Assembly: GCF_036182465.1 (NCBI RefSeq)
Contig: NZ_CP108081.1
Location: 2,108,001 to 2,172,000, forward strand
Origin: Streptomyces sp. NBC_00258
Lineage (GTDB): Bacteria; Actinomycetota; Actinomycetes; Streptomycetales; Streptomycetaceae
DNA: 64,000 nt
Reading direction: 5' to 3'
The position numbers were made by a program, and so were the translations under genes. Below, one piece after another: positions 26,669-34,824 of this stretch; within the stretch, counting starts at the first letter, position 1, and each line of letters begins with the position of its first letter. Below the pieces are notes generated by a model. That model worked only from the letters and a program-made list of their open reading frames with translations. It was not told the DNA's origin and did no database searches.

Positions 26669-27364
26669 GTGCAGCTCAACACCCGTACGTGGGGATCCGG
26701 CGACAAGAGTGCCGTACTCGTCCACGGCATCATGTCCGACTCCCGCACCTGGCGCCGGGTCGGACCGGCGCTCGCCGAGCGCGGGTACCGGGTGGTCGCG
26801 GTGGATCTGCGCGGGCACGGTGCGTCGCCTCGCGGCGAGTACAGCCCCGCGCTCTTCGCCCGCGACCTCGTGGACACCCTGACCGGGCGGGCCGACGTGG
26901 CCATCGGGCATTCCCTGGGCGGACTCGCGCTGTCGCTGGCCATCGACCGGCTGCGGCCGCGTCGCGCGGTGTACTGCGACCCGGTCTGGGCGACGTCCGC
27001 GCCCGACCGGCGGGTGGACGCGGCCGCGTTCGTCGAGGGCAGGAACGCGACCCGCGAGCACATCGCCCGGCTCAACCCCCGCTGGGACGAGGCCGATGTG
27101 GACATCGAACTCGCCACACTCGCGGACTGGGATCCCGACACGGCCCACTTCCTCGGCGGCCGCCCCCTGCTCGGCTTCCTCCCCACCCAGCCGGTGGTCC
27201 CCTCACTCGTCCAACTCGCCGACCCGAGCTTCCTCATCGGCCCCGAGGACGCCACCCACCTACGCGCGAGCCATTTCGAGGTCCGAACGGTCCCCGGCGC
27301 GGGCCACACCATCCACCGCGACGACTTCGACGGCTTCATGAAGTCGCTGGAGGGCTGGATCTGA
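26669..27364 (+). CDS. Alpha/beta hydrolase
   Basis: 231 aa from a GTG with AGAAAGG upstream. Short alpha/beta-hydrolase fold: oxyanion region VLVHGIMSDSRTW, strand VVAVDLRGHGAS, nucleophile elbow IGHSLGG, and catalytic histidine GAGHTIHRDDF near the C-terminus. No export signal. It follows the rhamnosidase by 59 bp on the same strand and may be co-transcribed, for instance to cleave an ester on imported glycosides (speculative). Confidence 0.88.
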   Translation: MQLNTRTWGSGDKSAVLVHGIMSDSRTWRRVGPALAERGYRVVAVDLRGHGASPRGEYSPALFARDLVDTLTGRADVAIGHSLGGLALSLAIDRLRPRRAVYCDPVWATSAPDRRVDAAAFVEGRNATREHIARLNPRWDEADVDIELATLADWDPDTAHFLGGRPLLGFLPTQPVVPSLVQLADPSFLIGPEDATHLRASHFEVRTVPGAGHTIHRDDFDGFMKSLEGWI

Positions 27365-27452
27365 CCTCCCTGGAAAAGCGGTTGGAGTCACGGCGCCGCC
27401 GGGACACCATGTCCTGACGGTGCTGTGTCTCCTGAGGAAGAGGACCTGCTGG

Positions 27453-28436
27453 ATGAAGAGGAACCGGCTCGGACGTACCGCCGTGGAGGTCACGGAGCTG
27501 GGGTTCGGGGGCGGGCCGCTGGGCGGGCTCTTCGAGCCGCTCGACGACACGACCGCGGCGGGGGCGCTGGCGGAGGCCTGGGACAGCGGCATCCGCTACT
27601 TCGACACCTCGCCGCACTACGGCATCGGCCACTCCGAGCGGCGCGTGGGTGAGCTGCTGCGGACGAGGCCGCGCGGGGAGTTCACGCTGTCGACGAAGGT
27701 CGGCCGGCTGCTCGTGCCACAGGATCCGGCGGGGCGGAAGGACGAGAGTTTCGAGGTGCCCGCGACGCACCGCCGGGTGTGGGACTTCTCGCGGGACGGG
27801 ATCCGTCGCAGCGTGGAGGACTCCCTCACCCGTATGGGCGTCGACCGGATCGACGTGCTGTTCCTCCATGACGCCGAGTCCCACTTCGAGACCGCGCTGC
27901 GTGACGGCTGCCCGGCGCTCGCCGAGCTGCGCGCCGAGGGGGTCGTCGGTGCGATCGGCGCGGGCATGTACCACCCCGGAATGCTGACCCGGCTCGTCGA
28001 GGAGACCGACGTCGACGTGGTGATGCTCTCCGGCCGCTACACCCTCCTCGACCACAGTGCCCTCGACGACCTCCTCCCCGCCTGCGCGGCCCGCGACGTC
28101 TCGGTCCTGGCGGCCTCCGTCTTCAACTCCGGCCTCCTGGCCACCCCGCGCCCCACCTCCGAGGCCCGCTTCGACTACGCCCCCGCCTCGCAGGCCCTCC
28201 TCCAGCGCGCCCACCGCATCGCCGACATCTGCGAAACCCACGGTGTGACCCTCCCCCAGGCCGCCATGGCCTTCCCCCTCCTCCACTCCACGATCGCGGG
28301 CATCGTGGTGGGCATGCGCACGGCCGAAGAGGTACGCAGCAACATCGCGTCCCTCGCCACGAACGTCCCGCAGCCCCTGTGGGACGACCTCCGCGCGGAT
28401 GGCCTCTTGGACGAACGGGCTCCTACGAAGGGGTAG
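27453..28436 (+). CDS. Aldo/keto reductase
   Basis: 327 aa from the ATG at 27453, with AGAGGA 9 bp upstream. The TIM-barrel family signature is present: GRTAVEVTELGFGGGPLGG, catalytic Asp/Tyr in IRYFDTSPHYGIGHSERRVGE (in parts), lysine in LSTKVGRL, and RIDVLFLHD. It resembles the L-fucose/galactose dehydrogenase-like branch. Placement after a rhamnosidase would suit a sugar dehydrogenase, but that is inference. The last gene in this plus-strand run. Confidence 0.9.
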   Translation: MKRNRLGRTAVEVTELGFGGGPLGGLFEPLDDTTAAGALAEAWDSGIRYFDTSPHYGIGHSERRVGELLRTRPRGEFTLSTKVGRLLVPQDPAGRKDESFEVPATHRRVWDFSRDGIRRSVEDSLTRMGVDRIDVLFLHDAESHFETALRDGCPALAELRAEGVVGAIGAGMYHPGMLTRLVEETDVDVVMLSGRYTLLDHSALDDLLPACAARDVSVLAASVFNSGLLATPRPTSEARFDYAPASQALLQRAHRIADICETHGVTLPQAAMAFPLLHSTIAGIVVGMRTAEEVRSNIASLATNVPQPLWDDLRADGLLDERAPTKG

Positions 28437-28458
28437 TCCAGTCTTCCGAGTCAGGAGA

Positions 28459-29181
28459 TTAGGACCCCGTGCGGGATTCCAGGTCGGTGCGGGTGTCGTT
28501 GCCGTAGACGCCTGATTCGTCGCCGCGGATGCCGTACCAGAGCTGGAAACGGGCTACCGCCTCGGTGAGTGTGGCGTCGTAGCGGCCGGTGGCCGTGCCG
28601 CCCTCGTACACGTTGGGGATGCGGAGCAGTCGTTCCTGGAGGTCGCTCACCTCCGGGCCGCTGTCGCCCTCGCGGAGGGTGCCTGCGCCATCGGGGTCGG
28701 GAGCGGCGGCGGGCTGGGACGGTGCCGGGGCGGATGACGCGGCCGGGGGCGGCGCCTGGGCCTTGTCGTCGGTGGCCTCGCGGTCCCAGGTGAGCAGAAG
28801 GGCCGCGCTGAATCCCGCCAGGGCGGCGGCCACGGCGGCGATGGCGATCGCCGTGCGGCGGAACAGGGACGTACGGCCGTGCGCCGTCGTGCGGGCGACC
28901 CGGCGGCCGCGTGTGCCGCCCTGATCGTGGCCTTCGTCGCTGCCGAAGTCGACGATGTACGGCGGCAGTTCCTGGGTGTCGTCCTCCGCCGTACGAGGCA
29001 GTGCGGCGGTGTCCGCTACCGGGACCGCGACGAATTCGTACCCGTCGTCCGGGTCGCGTTCCCGTTCCTGGACCTGTCGCACCAGCTCGGACAGGGCTCC
29101 GGACCGGCGTCGGCGCATGACGTGGGTCGGTTCCAGCGCCGACCGGTTCGGTGGCAGTTGTGGGTCGGACGGTGTCGACAA
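28459..29181 (-). CDS. Membrane protein with peptidoglycan-binding domain
   Basis: 240 aa from a TTG at 29181, chosen because GGAGGGAG lies 6 bp upstream; ATG 29118 inside the frame is an alternative. A cytosolic acidic N-terminal part is followed by one membrane helix (RRTAIAIAAVAAALAGFSAA, then LLL) near residue 110-130. An Ala/Pro/Ser-rich linker leads to a C-terminal PG_binding_1 domain (TLREGDSGPEVSDLQERLLRI, then YDATLTEAVARFQLWYGI). It probably anchors to the cell wall from the membrane. The orientation is N-in. Confidence 0.88.
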   Translation of the reverse strand: MSTPSDPQLPPNRSALEPTHVMRRRRSGALSELVRQVQERERDPDDGYEFVAVPVADTAALPRTAEDDTQELPPYIVDFGSDEGHDQGGTRGRRVARTTAHGRTSLFRRTAIAIAAVAAALAGFSAALLLTWDREATDDKAQAPPPAASSAPAPSQPAAAPDPDGAGTLREGDSGPEVSDLQERLLRIPNVYEGGTATGRYDATLTEAVARFQLWYGIRGDESGVYGNDTRTDLESRTGS

Positions 29182-29332
29182 CCTGCTCTCCCTCCGGGCG
29201 GTACTGAGGATTGATACGGGTACCCCCGCCCGGAAGTTCAACAGCGGCCCGCCGAGTTGATCGCCCTGGGCGTGGGCGACCCCCGAGCGAGGCCGGTTGC
29301 TCGACGGGACCGGCTGCCCGATGGAGCCGGCA

Positions 29333-29383
29333 GCCGGGTGGGCTCCGCCCGTCAGTACGTCGTACCGGCGGAGCCCACCCGGC
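29333..29383. terminator. 17-bp perfect-stem hairpin after the methyltransferase gene
   Basis: Positions 29333-29349 and 29367-29383 are perfect reverse complements (core GGGTGGGCTCCGCC), with a 17-nt loop. It sits 6 bp beyond the stop of the minus-strand methyltransferase. It is the strongest stem I found in the window. Confidence 0.8.
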
Positions 29384-29388
29384 GCCCG

Positions 29389-30135
29389 TCAGCGGTTCAT
29401 CAACGCGAAGACGCCCCAGCCCAGGTACTCACGCTGGTACCGGACGTGCCGTACGGGTCCGGTGGCGAGGTCCTCGCGCATCTCGTCCGCCATCTCGTCG
29501 TCGGGATGCGCGTCCAGCCAGCGCCGGGTGTTGAGCCACTGCGCCGCCACATACCGGTCCCAGCTGTCCTGGTCGGCGAGGACCATCTCCACCACGTCGC
29601 AGCCGAGCCGGCCGAAGAGTTCGAGCAGCTCGGGGAGCGGGTGGAAGTCGTCCTTCGTGGTGGCGTGGCAGCCCTCGACGGTGGCCTGGTCCTGGGGCTC
29701 CCGGCGCCAGTACGGCTCGCCGATCAGCATGATCCCGCCCGGCGCCAGGCTCCGGCGGAGCAGTTCGACGGTGCCGGCCGCCCCGTCACCGATCCAGGTG
29801 GCGCCGAGGCATGCCGCGACGCCGACGGGTTCGTCGGCGACATGGCCGGTCGCGTCCCCGTGCCGGAAGGCGACCCGGTCGGTGACCCCGAGCTCCGTCG
29901 CCCGGGCATGCGCCGCGGCGAGGAACTCGGTGCTGATGTCCACTCCGGTGCCGGTCACCTGGTGGTCGCGCGCCCAGGTGCACAGCATCTCGCCGCTGCC
30001 GCAGGCGAGGTCGAGCACGCTCGTCCCAGGAGCCAGGTCGAGGGCCCGGCCGAGCGTGGCCAGCTTCTCGCTGGTGAACGGGTTGTGAATGCGGTGTCCG
30101 CTCTCGCGGATGGTGAAGCTACGTGGAAGATCCAC
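29389..30135 (-). CDS. Class I SAM-dependent methyltransferase
   Basis: 248 aa from a GTG at 30135, with AAGGA about 10 bp upstream. SAM motif I is VLDLACGSGEMLCTWA, motif II GTGVDISTEFLAAA, and post-I HGDATGHVADE. The C-terminal half (YWRREPQD, DDFHPLPELLELF) is variable and should hold the acceptor site. It diverges from the Zur-box operon with about 315 bp between the two starts. Nothing ties it directly to zinc. Confidence 0.87.
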   Translation of the reverse strand: MDLPRSFTIRESGHRIHNPFTSEKLATLGRALDLAPGTSVLDLACGSGEMLCTWARDHQVTGTGVDISTEFLAAAHARATELGVTDRVAFRHGDATGHVADEPVGVAACLGATWIGDGAAGTVELLRRSLAPGGIMLIGEPYWRREPQDQATVEGCHATTKDDFHPLPELLELFGRLGCDVVEMVLADQDSWDRYVAAQWLNTRRWLDAHPDDEMADEMREDLATGPVRHVRYQREYLGWGVFALMNR

Positions 30136-30303
30136 TTCTGGGATTCCTTCGGTCCGAGGAGGTCGTGGTGGCTGAAGTACGCAGCCCGTCGTACGCGGCC
30201 GCGCTCGTCAGGACCGTCATCTCCCGCACCTCATTCGGTAGGCACACCATCACTCGGACCGGGCGAGGCTAGATCTGCTCGTCCGGCCCTGTCCAACGGT
30301 TTT

Positions 30304-30318
30304 TTGCCGCGTCGGCAA
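30304..30318. promoter_or_regulatory. Inverted repeat TTGCCG-N3-CGGCAA (copy 1)
   Basis: TTGCCG (30304-30309) and CGGCAA (30313-30318) flank CGT. With the next three bases the block reads TTGCCGCGTCGGCAACAA, matching 16 of 18 positions of a block at 54147-54164. It may be an operator for a regulator shared by the two regions. Confidence 0.45.
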
Positions 30319-30336
30319 CAAAGGCCGGGCAATCAG

Positions 30337-30365
30337 ATGACAATGAAAATGATTGTCGATAGCGT
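30337..30365 (+). promoter_or_regulatory. Promoter of the putative metallophore operon
   Basis: -35 ATGACA (30337-30342) and -10 TAGCGT (30360-30365), spaced 17 bp. The Zur box covers the -35 and most of the spacer, the arrangement expected for a zinc-repressed promoter. Confidence 0.65.
30339..30358. promoter_or_regulatory. Zur box
   Basis: TGAAAATGATTGTCG (30344-30358) matches 13 of 15 positions of the streptomycete Zur consensus TGAAAATGATTTTCA. It lies within the inverted repeat GACAAT (30339-30344) - ATTGTC (30352-30357). This AT-rich block stands out in very G+C-rich DNA. Zur with zinc bound would be expected to repress the operon. Confidence 0.8.
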
Positions 30366-30450
30366 GTGCGTCGGTCACGCCGTCCGCGCCCCGCCATGGG
30401 GCGCCCCTGGCGTGCCCGGAATCTCAACCAGCGTGCGCGAAAGGGGAGTT

Positions 30451-31707
30451 GTGGCTCATCTGTTGGTGGTCGAGAGCTGGGTCGGGTCGATGAGCAGACT
30501 GCTGCCACGGGCGGTCCGGGAGGGCGGGCACGAGTTCACGTTCCTCACCCGCGATCTGCACCACTACCTGCGCTCCGCCCCGGAGGGCACGGCCCACCCC
30601 CTGCTCGCGGCCCGCAATGTGCTGACCGCCGACACGAACGACGTCGACACCCTGCTCCCGGAGGCCGAGCGCCTGCACGGGGCTCTCGGCTTCGACGGGG
30701 TGGTCACGTCCTGCGACTACTACCTGCCGACCGTGGCACGCATCGCCGCCCGGCTGGAGCTCCCCGGTCCCACGCCGGAATCGGTGGAGAACGCCTGCCG
30801 CAAGGACACGACCCGCCGCGTCCTGGGCGAGGCCGGCGTCCCCGGCCCGCGGTTCGCCGTCTGCGCCGACCGGGCCGAGGCGGAGGAGGCCGCGCGGGAG
30901 CTCGGCTTCCCGCTGGTGGTCAAGCCGGTCGACCTGTGCGCGGGCATGTACGTACGGCGCGTGGACGACGAGCGCGAGCTGTCGGACGCCTGCCGGGCCA
31001 TCGCGGACTTCCCGGTGAACGCGCGCGGCCAGATCCGGGCGCCCGTCCTCCTCCTCGAAGAACTCCTCGACGGGCCCGAGGTCAGCGTGGAGACCGTGTC
31101 GTTCGACGGTTCGACCCATGTGGTGGGCGTGACCGACAAGAGCGTCGGCGGAGCGCCCGCGTTCATCGAGACGGGCCATATGTTCCCGGCCGCGCTCGCG
31201 CCCGGTGACACGGAGGCCGCCCAGGACACCGCGGTGCTGGCGATCAAGGCGCTCGGCCTCGACTCCGTGGTCGCCCACACCGAGATCAAGCTGACCGCCG
31301 CCGGTCCGCGGGTCGTCGAGGTCAATCCCCGTCCGGCCGGAAACCGCATCACCGAGCTGATCCGGCACGTCACCGGACTCGACCTGGCCGCGGCCTGCGT
31401 GGAGGTCGCTCTCGGCCGCGCTCCCGACCTGCGGCGGAGCGAGACGGGGCTGCGCAGCGCGGCCGTCGGCTTCCTGGTGCCGGACGCCACGGGGACACTG
31501 GAGGCGATCGACGGCTGCGATCAAGTGCGCGGCGCGCAGGGTGTGCTGGAGGTCCAGTTCGCCGAGCCGGGGCGGGCGGTCAAGGCCGCGGGCAGCAACA
31601 ACGAGTACCTCGGTCATGTGATGGCGGGTGACGCGGAGGGGCTCGGTGCACGGGCCCGTGTCGAGTCGCTGCTGTCCGGGCTGCGGCCGCGGGTGAACAC
31701 CCGATGA
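30451..31707 (+). CDS. ATP-grasp ligase, first gene of the putative metallophore operon
   Basis: 418 aa from the GTG at 30451; AAGGGGAG is very close, so GTG 30433 or ATG 30490 remain possible. An N-terminal Rossmann-like domain is followed by the ATP-grasp core: nucleotide lysine LVVKPVDLCAGMYVRRV, EELLDGPEVSVETVSFDG, and metal-binding VVEVNPRPAGNRI near residue 288. The C-terminal subdomain is like the PurK/carboxylate-amine ligase group. It should join a carboxylate to an amine, plausibly forming a dipeptide. The stop overlaps the next gene. Confidence 0.9.
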   Translation: MAHLLVVESWVGSMSRLLPRAVREGGHEFTFLTRDLHHYLRSAPEGTAHPLLAARNVLTADTNDVDTLLPEAERLHGALGFDGVVTSCDYYLPTVARIAARLELPGPTPESVENACRKDTTRRVLGEAGVPGPRFAVCADRAEAEEAARELGFPLVVKPVDLCAGMYVRRVDDERELSDACRAIADFPVNARGQIRAPVLLLEELLDGPEVSVETVSFDGSTHVVGVTDKSVGGAPAFIETGHMFPAALAPGDTEAAQDTAVLAIKALGLDSVVAHTEIKLTAAGPRVVEVNPRPAGNRITELIRHVTGLDLAAACVEVALGRAPDLRRSETGLRSAAVGFLVPDATGTLEAIDGCDQVRGAQGVLEVQFAEPGRAVKAAGSNNEYLGHVMAGDAEGLGARARVESLLSGLRPRVNTR

Positions 31708-32699
31708 GCGCGACGACCGGCACCGGGGCATCGGCCCCCGCCGTCCAGGAGAGGGCGGGGAGAGCGGCCGCCCCATCCGCCACCGGACCCGCGACCTCGT
31801 ACGACACGACACCCCCGGCCGGGCTCGACGCCACACCCCCGGCCTCGTACGACGACCTGGCCGGTCGCGTCCTGGCCGGCCGGCTCGGTCCGGACCCCCG
31901 CACCCTGCGCATCGCCGTGGCGTTCACCACCAGCCAGGTCGTACGTCATGACGGGCGCCGCGGCGGATACCGAAACGAGGTGCTCAGCCTGCGCCTCGAC
32001 CGGGCCGTCGGCTCGTGTGCGGTCGAACCGGGGGCGCTGTCCGAAGACGCGGTGGACGACTGTGCCGGCGCGGACGTGGCGCGGCTGCTGGAGCATCCGC
32101 TGACGCCGGTCAGGGTGGCGGCTCTGGACGCGTATCTGATGCATGTCACCCCGCACACGCCGGAGAACGGGGCACTCCCCCGGACGCTGCCCGCCGGGAG
32201 TTCCCTGGAGAAGTCCCGCGCTCGGGCGAAGGCCGTCGTCGAGCTGCTGGACGTCCGGCCGGGGCAGTCCGTGCTCGTCGTCGGCGTCGTCAACTCCCTG
32301 CTTGAGGCGCTCCGTTCACGAGGCGTCCCGTACATACCGTGCGATCTCAAGGGTGGCCGGACGGAGTGGGGCGAGCCGATCGCGACCGACGCGATCGCCG
32401 AACTCGACGCATGCGACGCCGTGTTGGCGTCCGGTATGACGCTCGGCAACGGGTCCTTCGAACCGTTGCGGGAGCATGCCCTGCGCTCCGGCAAGCAGTT
32501 GGTGATGTTCGCGCAGACGGGAAGCGCCGTCCTGCCGCGCTTCCTCGGCGCCGGAGTGAGTGCGGTGTGCGCGGAGCCGTACCCGTTCTTCTGGCTGGAC
32601 GGCGGCCCCGGCGTCATCCACCGCTACGGGCACTGGTCCGGGCATCCGTCCGACCACCGGTCCGGACATCGCGACGGCTCCACGGAGGCCGCGCTGTGA
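31704..32699 (+). CDS. DUF364-type (heavy-metal chelation domain) protein
   Basis: 331 aa, ATG overlapping the previous stop. The first 45 residues are Ala/Pro/Thr-rich. Next comes a DUF4213-like part (RTLRIAVAFTTSQVV ... ALDAYLMHVTPH) and a Rossmann-like DUF364 part (SVLVVGVVNSLLEALRSRG, ACDAVLASGMTLGNGSFEPL, QLVMFAQTGSAVLPRF). DUF364 is annotated from structure as a putative heavy-metal-chelation fold. The location in a Zur-box operon supports a role with metals or the metallophore. The exact reaction is unknown. Confidence 0.8.
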   Translation: MSATTGTGASAPAVQERAGRAAAPSATGPATSYDTTPPAGLDATPPASYDDLAGRVLAGRLGPDPRTLRIAVAFTTSQVVRHDGRRGGYRNEVLSLRLDRAVGSCAVEPGALSEDAVDDCAGADVARLLEHPLTPVRVAALDAYLMHVTPHTPENGALPRTLPAGSSLEKSRARAKAVVELLDVRPGQSVLVVGVVNSLLEALRSRGVPYIPCDLKGGRTEWGEPIATDAIAELDACDAVLASGMTLGNGSFEPLREHALRSGKQLVMFAQTGSAVLPRFLGAGVSAVCAEPYPFFWLDGGPGVIHRYGHWSGHPSDHRSGHRDGSTEAAL

Positions 32700-33781
32700 C
32701 GACGGCCGCGCTGCGCCCCCTCACCGCCAACCCCGATCTCCTCGCGCTCCTCGGCCGCACGCCGCTGGCCCGGGTGACCACCGATCTGCCCTGCCCCCAG
32801 CCCGGCTTCTGGGCCAAGCTCGAAGGGCTCGCCGCCGGTGGCATGAAGGCGCGGGCCGCCGTGTCCATGCTGCTCGGCGCCCGCGAACGGGGTGAACTGC
32901 GGCCCGGCGCACCGGTGGTGGAGTCCACCTCGGGGACGCTCGGAATCGGTCTCGCCTTCGCCGGGCAGGCACTCGGGCATCCCATCGTGCTGGTCGGCGA
33001 CACCGAACTGGAACCGTCCATGCGGCAGTTGCTGCGCACCTACGGGGTCCGTCTCGAACTAGTCGACCGCCCGGCGGCCGTTGGCGGCTGGCAGGCCGCG
33101 CGGCTGGCCCGGCTGCGGGAGCTGCTCGCGGTGCTGCCGGACGCGTACTGGCCCGACCAGTACAACAACCCCGACAACATCGCCGGGTACGCCTCGCTCG
33201 CTGCCGAACTCGCCACCCAGCTCGACCACTTGGACGTACTGGTGTGCAGTGTCGGCACCGGCGGTCACAGTGCCGGGGTGGTGGGGCCGTTGCGCAGGCA
33301 CTGGCCGGGGCTGCGCCTGATCGGTGTGGACGCCACCGGCTCCACCATCTTCGGCCAGCCCGCCCGGCCCCGCCTGATGCGCGGCCTCGGGAGCAGCATC
33401 CATCCGCGCAATGTGGCGTACGAGGCGTTCGACGAGGTGCACTGGGTCGGCCCGGCCGAGTCCGCGGACGCCTGTCGACGTCTCGCTCGCGGGAGTTTCG
33501 TCAGCGGCGGCTGGAGTACCGGAGCGGTGGCGCTCGTCTCGGCATGGGCCGCCCGCGTCCACCCCGGGGCCGTGGTCGCCACCGTCTTCCCCGACGGACC
33601 GCACCGCTATCTCGGCACGGTCTACGACGACGACTTCGCGGCCGCGCACGGCCTCGACCCGGCCGGCGCCGCCACCCGGCCCGTCGAGATCCCGCATCCG
33701 CGTGCCGTCGAGGCCACCGGCTGGGTCCGCTGCGCCACGGTCACCGACCCGCTGCACACCCCCTTGGAAGGGAGCCCGTGA
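32696..33781 (+). CDS. Cysteine-synthase-like PLP-dependent enzyme
   Basis: 361 aa, GTG start inside the previous stop (GTGA). Fold-type II PLP enzyme: lysine in GGMKARAA (about 52), ESTSGTLGIGLA in place of the usual TSGNTG, phosphate-binding SVGTGGHSAG, and the terminal PDGPHRYLGTVYDD. SbnA, CysM and 2,3-diaminopropionate synthases belong here. It probably makes an unusual amino acid by beta-replacement, the building block for the ligase upstream. The SbnB-like dehydrogenase that partners SbnA in diaminopropionate synthesis is absent from the operon. Confidence 0.88.
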   Translation: MTTAALRPLTANPDLLALLGRTPLARVTTDLPCPQPGFWAKLEGLAAGGMKARAAVSMLLGARERGELRPGAPVVESTSGTLGIGLAFAGQALGHPIVLVGDTELEPSMRQLLRTYGVRLELVDRPAAVGGWQAARLARLRELLAVLPDAYWPDQYNNPDNIAGYASLAAELATQLDHLDVLVCSVGTGGHSAGVVGPLRRHWPGLRLIGVDATGSTIFGQPARPRLMRGLGSSIHPRNVAYEAFDEVHWVGPAESADACRRLARGSFVSGGWSTGAVALVSAWAARVHPGAVVATVFPDGPHRYLGTVYDDDFAAAHGLDPAGAATRPVEIPHPRAVEATGWVRCATVTDPLHTPLEGSP

Positions 33782-34824
33782 AGGCCACCCTGCGCACCGT
33801 GCGGCTCGCGCTCGCCGAGCCGCTGCGCATATCCCGTTCGACGATGGCCGCCCGCGACGCCGTCTGGCTGACGGTCGAGCACGAGGGCCTGACCGGCCAC
33901 GGCGAGGCCGTCACCAGCGTCTACTACGGCCTCGACACCGCGGAACTGGAACGGCAGTTGTACGAGGCCGGTCTGGATCTGGGCCGATTCGGCGACCCCG
34001 AGAACGCGCTGCGGGAACGGCCCGCGGGCGACCGGCCGCCGGCGGTGACCGCGGCCGTCGAGGCCGCGCTGCTCGACCTGTGCGGCAAGCGGTCCGGTGT
34101 CCCGGTGCACCGGCTGCTCGGCGCGAGGAGCGCTCCGAGCGCCCGGACCGCCCGCACCATCGGGATCGTCCCGGCCGAGCGCGCCGCCGCGCAGGCCCGC
34201 TCGCTCGCGGAGAGCGGCTTCACCGTCATCAAGGTCAAGGCGGGTGCCCCGGACCCCGAGGACGACCTCGACCGCATACGCGCCATAGCCTCCGCCGCGC
34301 CCCGGGCCCGGCTGCTCCTCGACCCCAACGGTGCCTGGACGTCCGCTCAGGCACTTCAACTTCTCCCCCGTTACGCCGAGTTGGGCGTCGAGGCCGTCGA
34401 ACAGCCCCTTGCCCCCGGCGATCCGGAGGCGCTGGCGCGGCTGGCCGAGCGTTCACCGCTGCCCCTGATCGCCGACGAGGACGCCGTCACGTACGAGGAC
34501 GTACGCCGTCTCGTGGGCCGGGTGCACGGCGTGAACGTCAAGCTCGCCAAGTGCGGTGGTCCGTACACGGCGCTGCGGATCGCCGAGTTGGTCGAGGGCA
34601 GCGGCACCGACCTGATGCTCGGCTGTCTCACCGCCAGCACCCTCGGCCTCGCGCCCTCCGTGCATCTCGCCGACCGCGCCCGCTGGGCCGACCTCGACGG
34701 GCATCTGCTGCTCGCCGACGACCCGTGGACCGGCATCGGGGGCACCGACGGTGTCGTACGGGCGAGTGATCTGCCCGGGCTCGGCGTACGGGAGAGGCAG
34801 GTGAGCCGTGAAGACGCTGCATGA
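33778..34824 (+). CDS. Dipeptide-epimerase-like enolase superfamily enzyme
   Basis: 348 aa, GTG overlapping the previous stop. Muconate-lactonising/L-Ala-D/L-Glu epimerase branch: base pair in VIKVKAG (K151, K153), metal ligands in LDPNGAW, EQPLAP and IADEDA, and second-side lysine VNVKLAKCGG. Such enzymes epimerise amino acids within dipeptides. With an ATP-grasp ligase in the same operon, the simplest reading is epimerisation of the ligated product, giving a D-residue. The gene overlaps the MFS gene by 17 nt. Confidence 0.88.
   Translation: MKATLRTVRLALAEPLRISRSTMAARDAVWLTVEHEGLTGHGEAVTSVYYGLDTAELERQLYEAGLDLGRFGDPENALRERPAGDRPPAVTAAVEAALLDLCGKRSGVPVHRLLGARSAPSARTARTIGIVPAERAAAQARSLAESGFTVIKVKAGAPDPEDDLDRIRAIASAAPRARLLLDPNGAWTSAQALQLLPRYAELGVEAVEQPLAPGDPEALARLAERSPLPLIADEDAVTYEDVRRLVGRVHGVNVKLAKCGGPYTALRIAELVEGSGTDLMLGCLTASTLGLAPSVHLADRARWADLDGHLLLADDPWTGIGGTDGVVRASDLPGLGVRERQVSREDAA

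Larger units (their letters stand above)
30136..30450. other. Divergent control region before the metallophore operon
   Basis: 315 bp without a gene. It contains a 6-3-6 inverted repeat (30304-30318), a promoter (30337-30365) overlapped by a Zur box (30339-30358), and an AAGGGGAG at 30441-30448. A possible minus-strand promoter for the methyltransferase (TTGGAC / TAGCCT on the minus strand around 30297-30268) is weak. Confidence 0.7.

Noticed and set aside
29389..30135. Including the divergent methyltransferase in the zinc-controlled system
   Set aside because: Its start is about 200 bp from the Zur box, on the other strand, and no second box faces it. The operon already contains its own methyltransferase.
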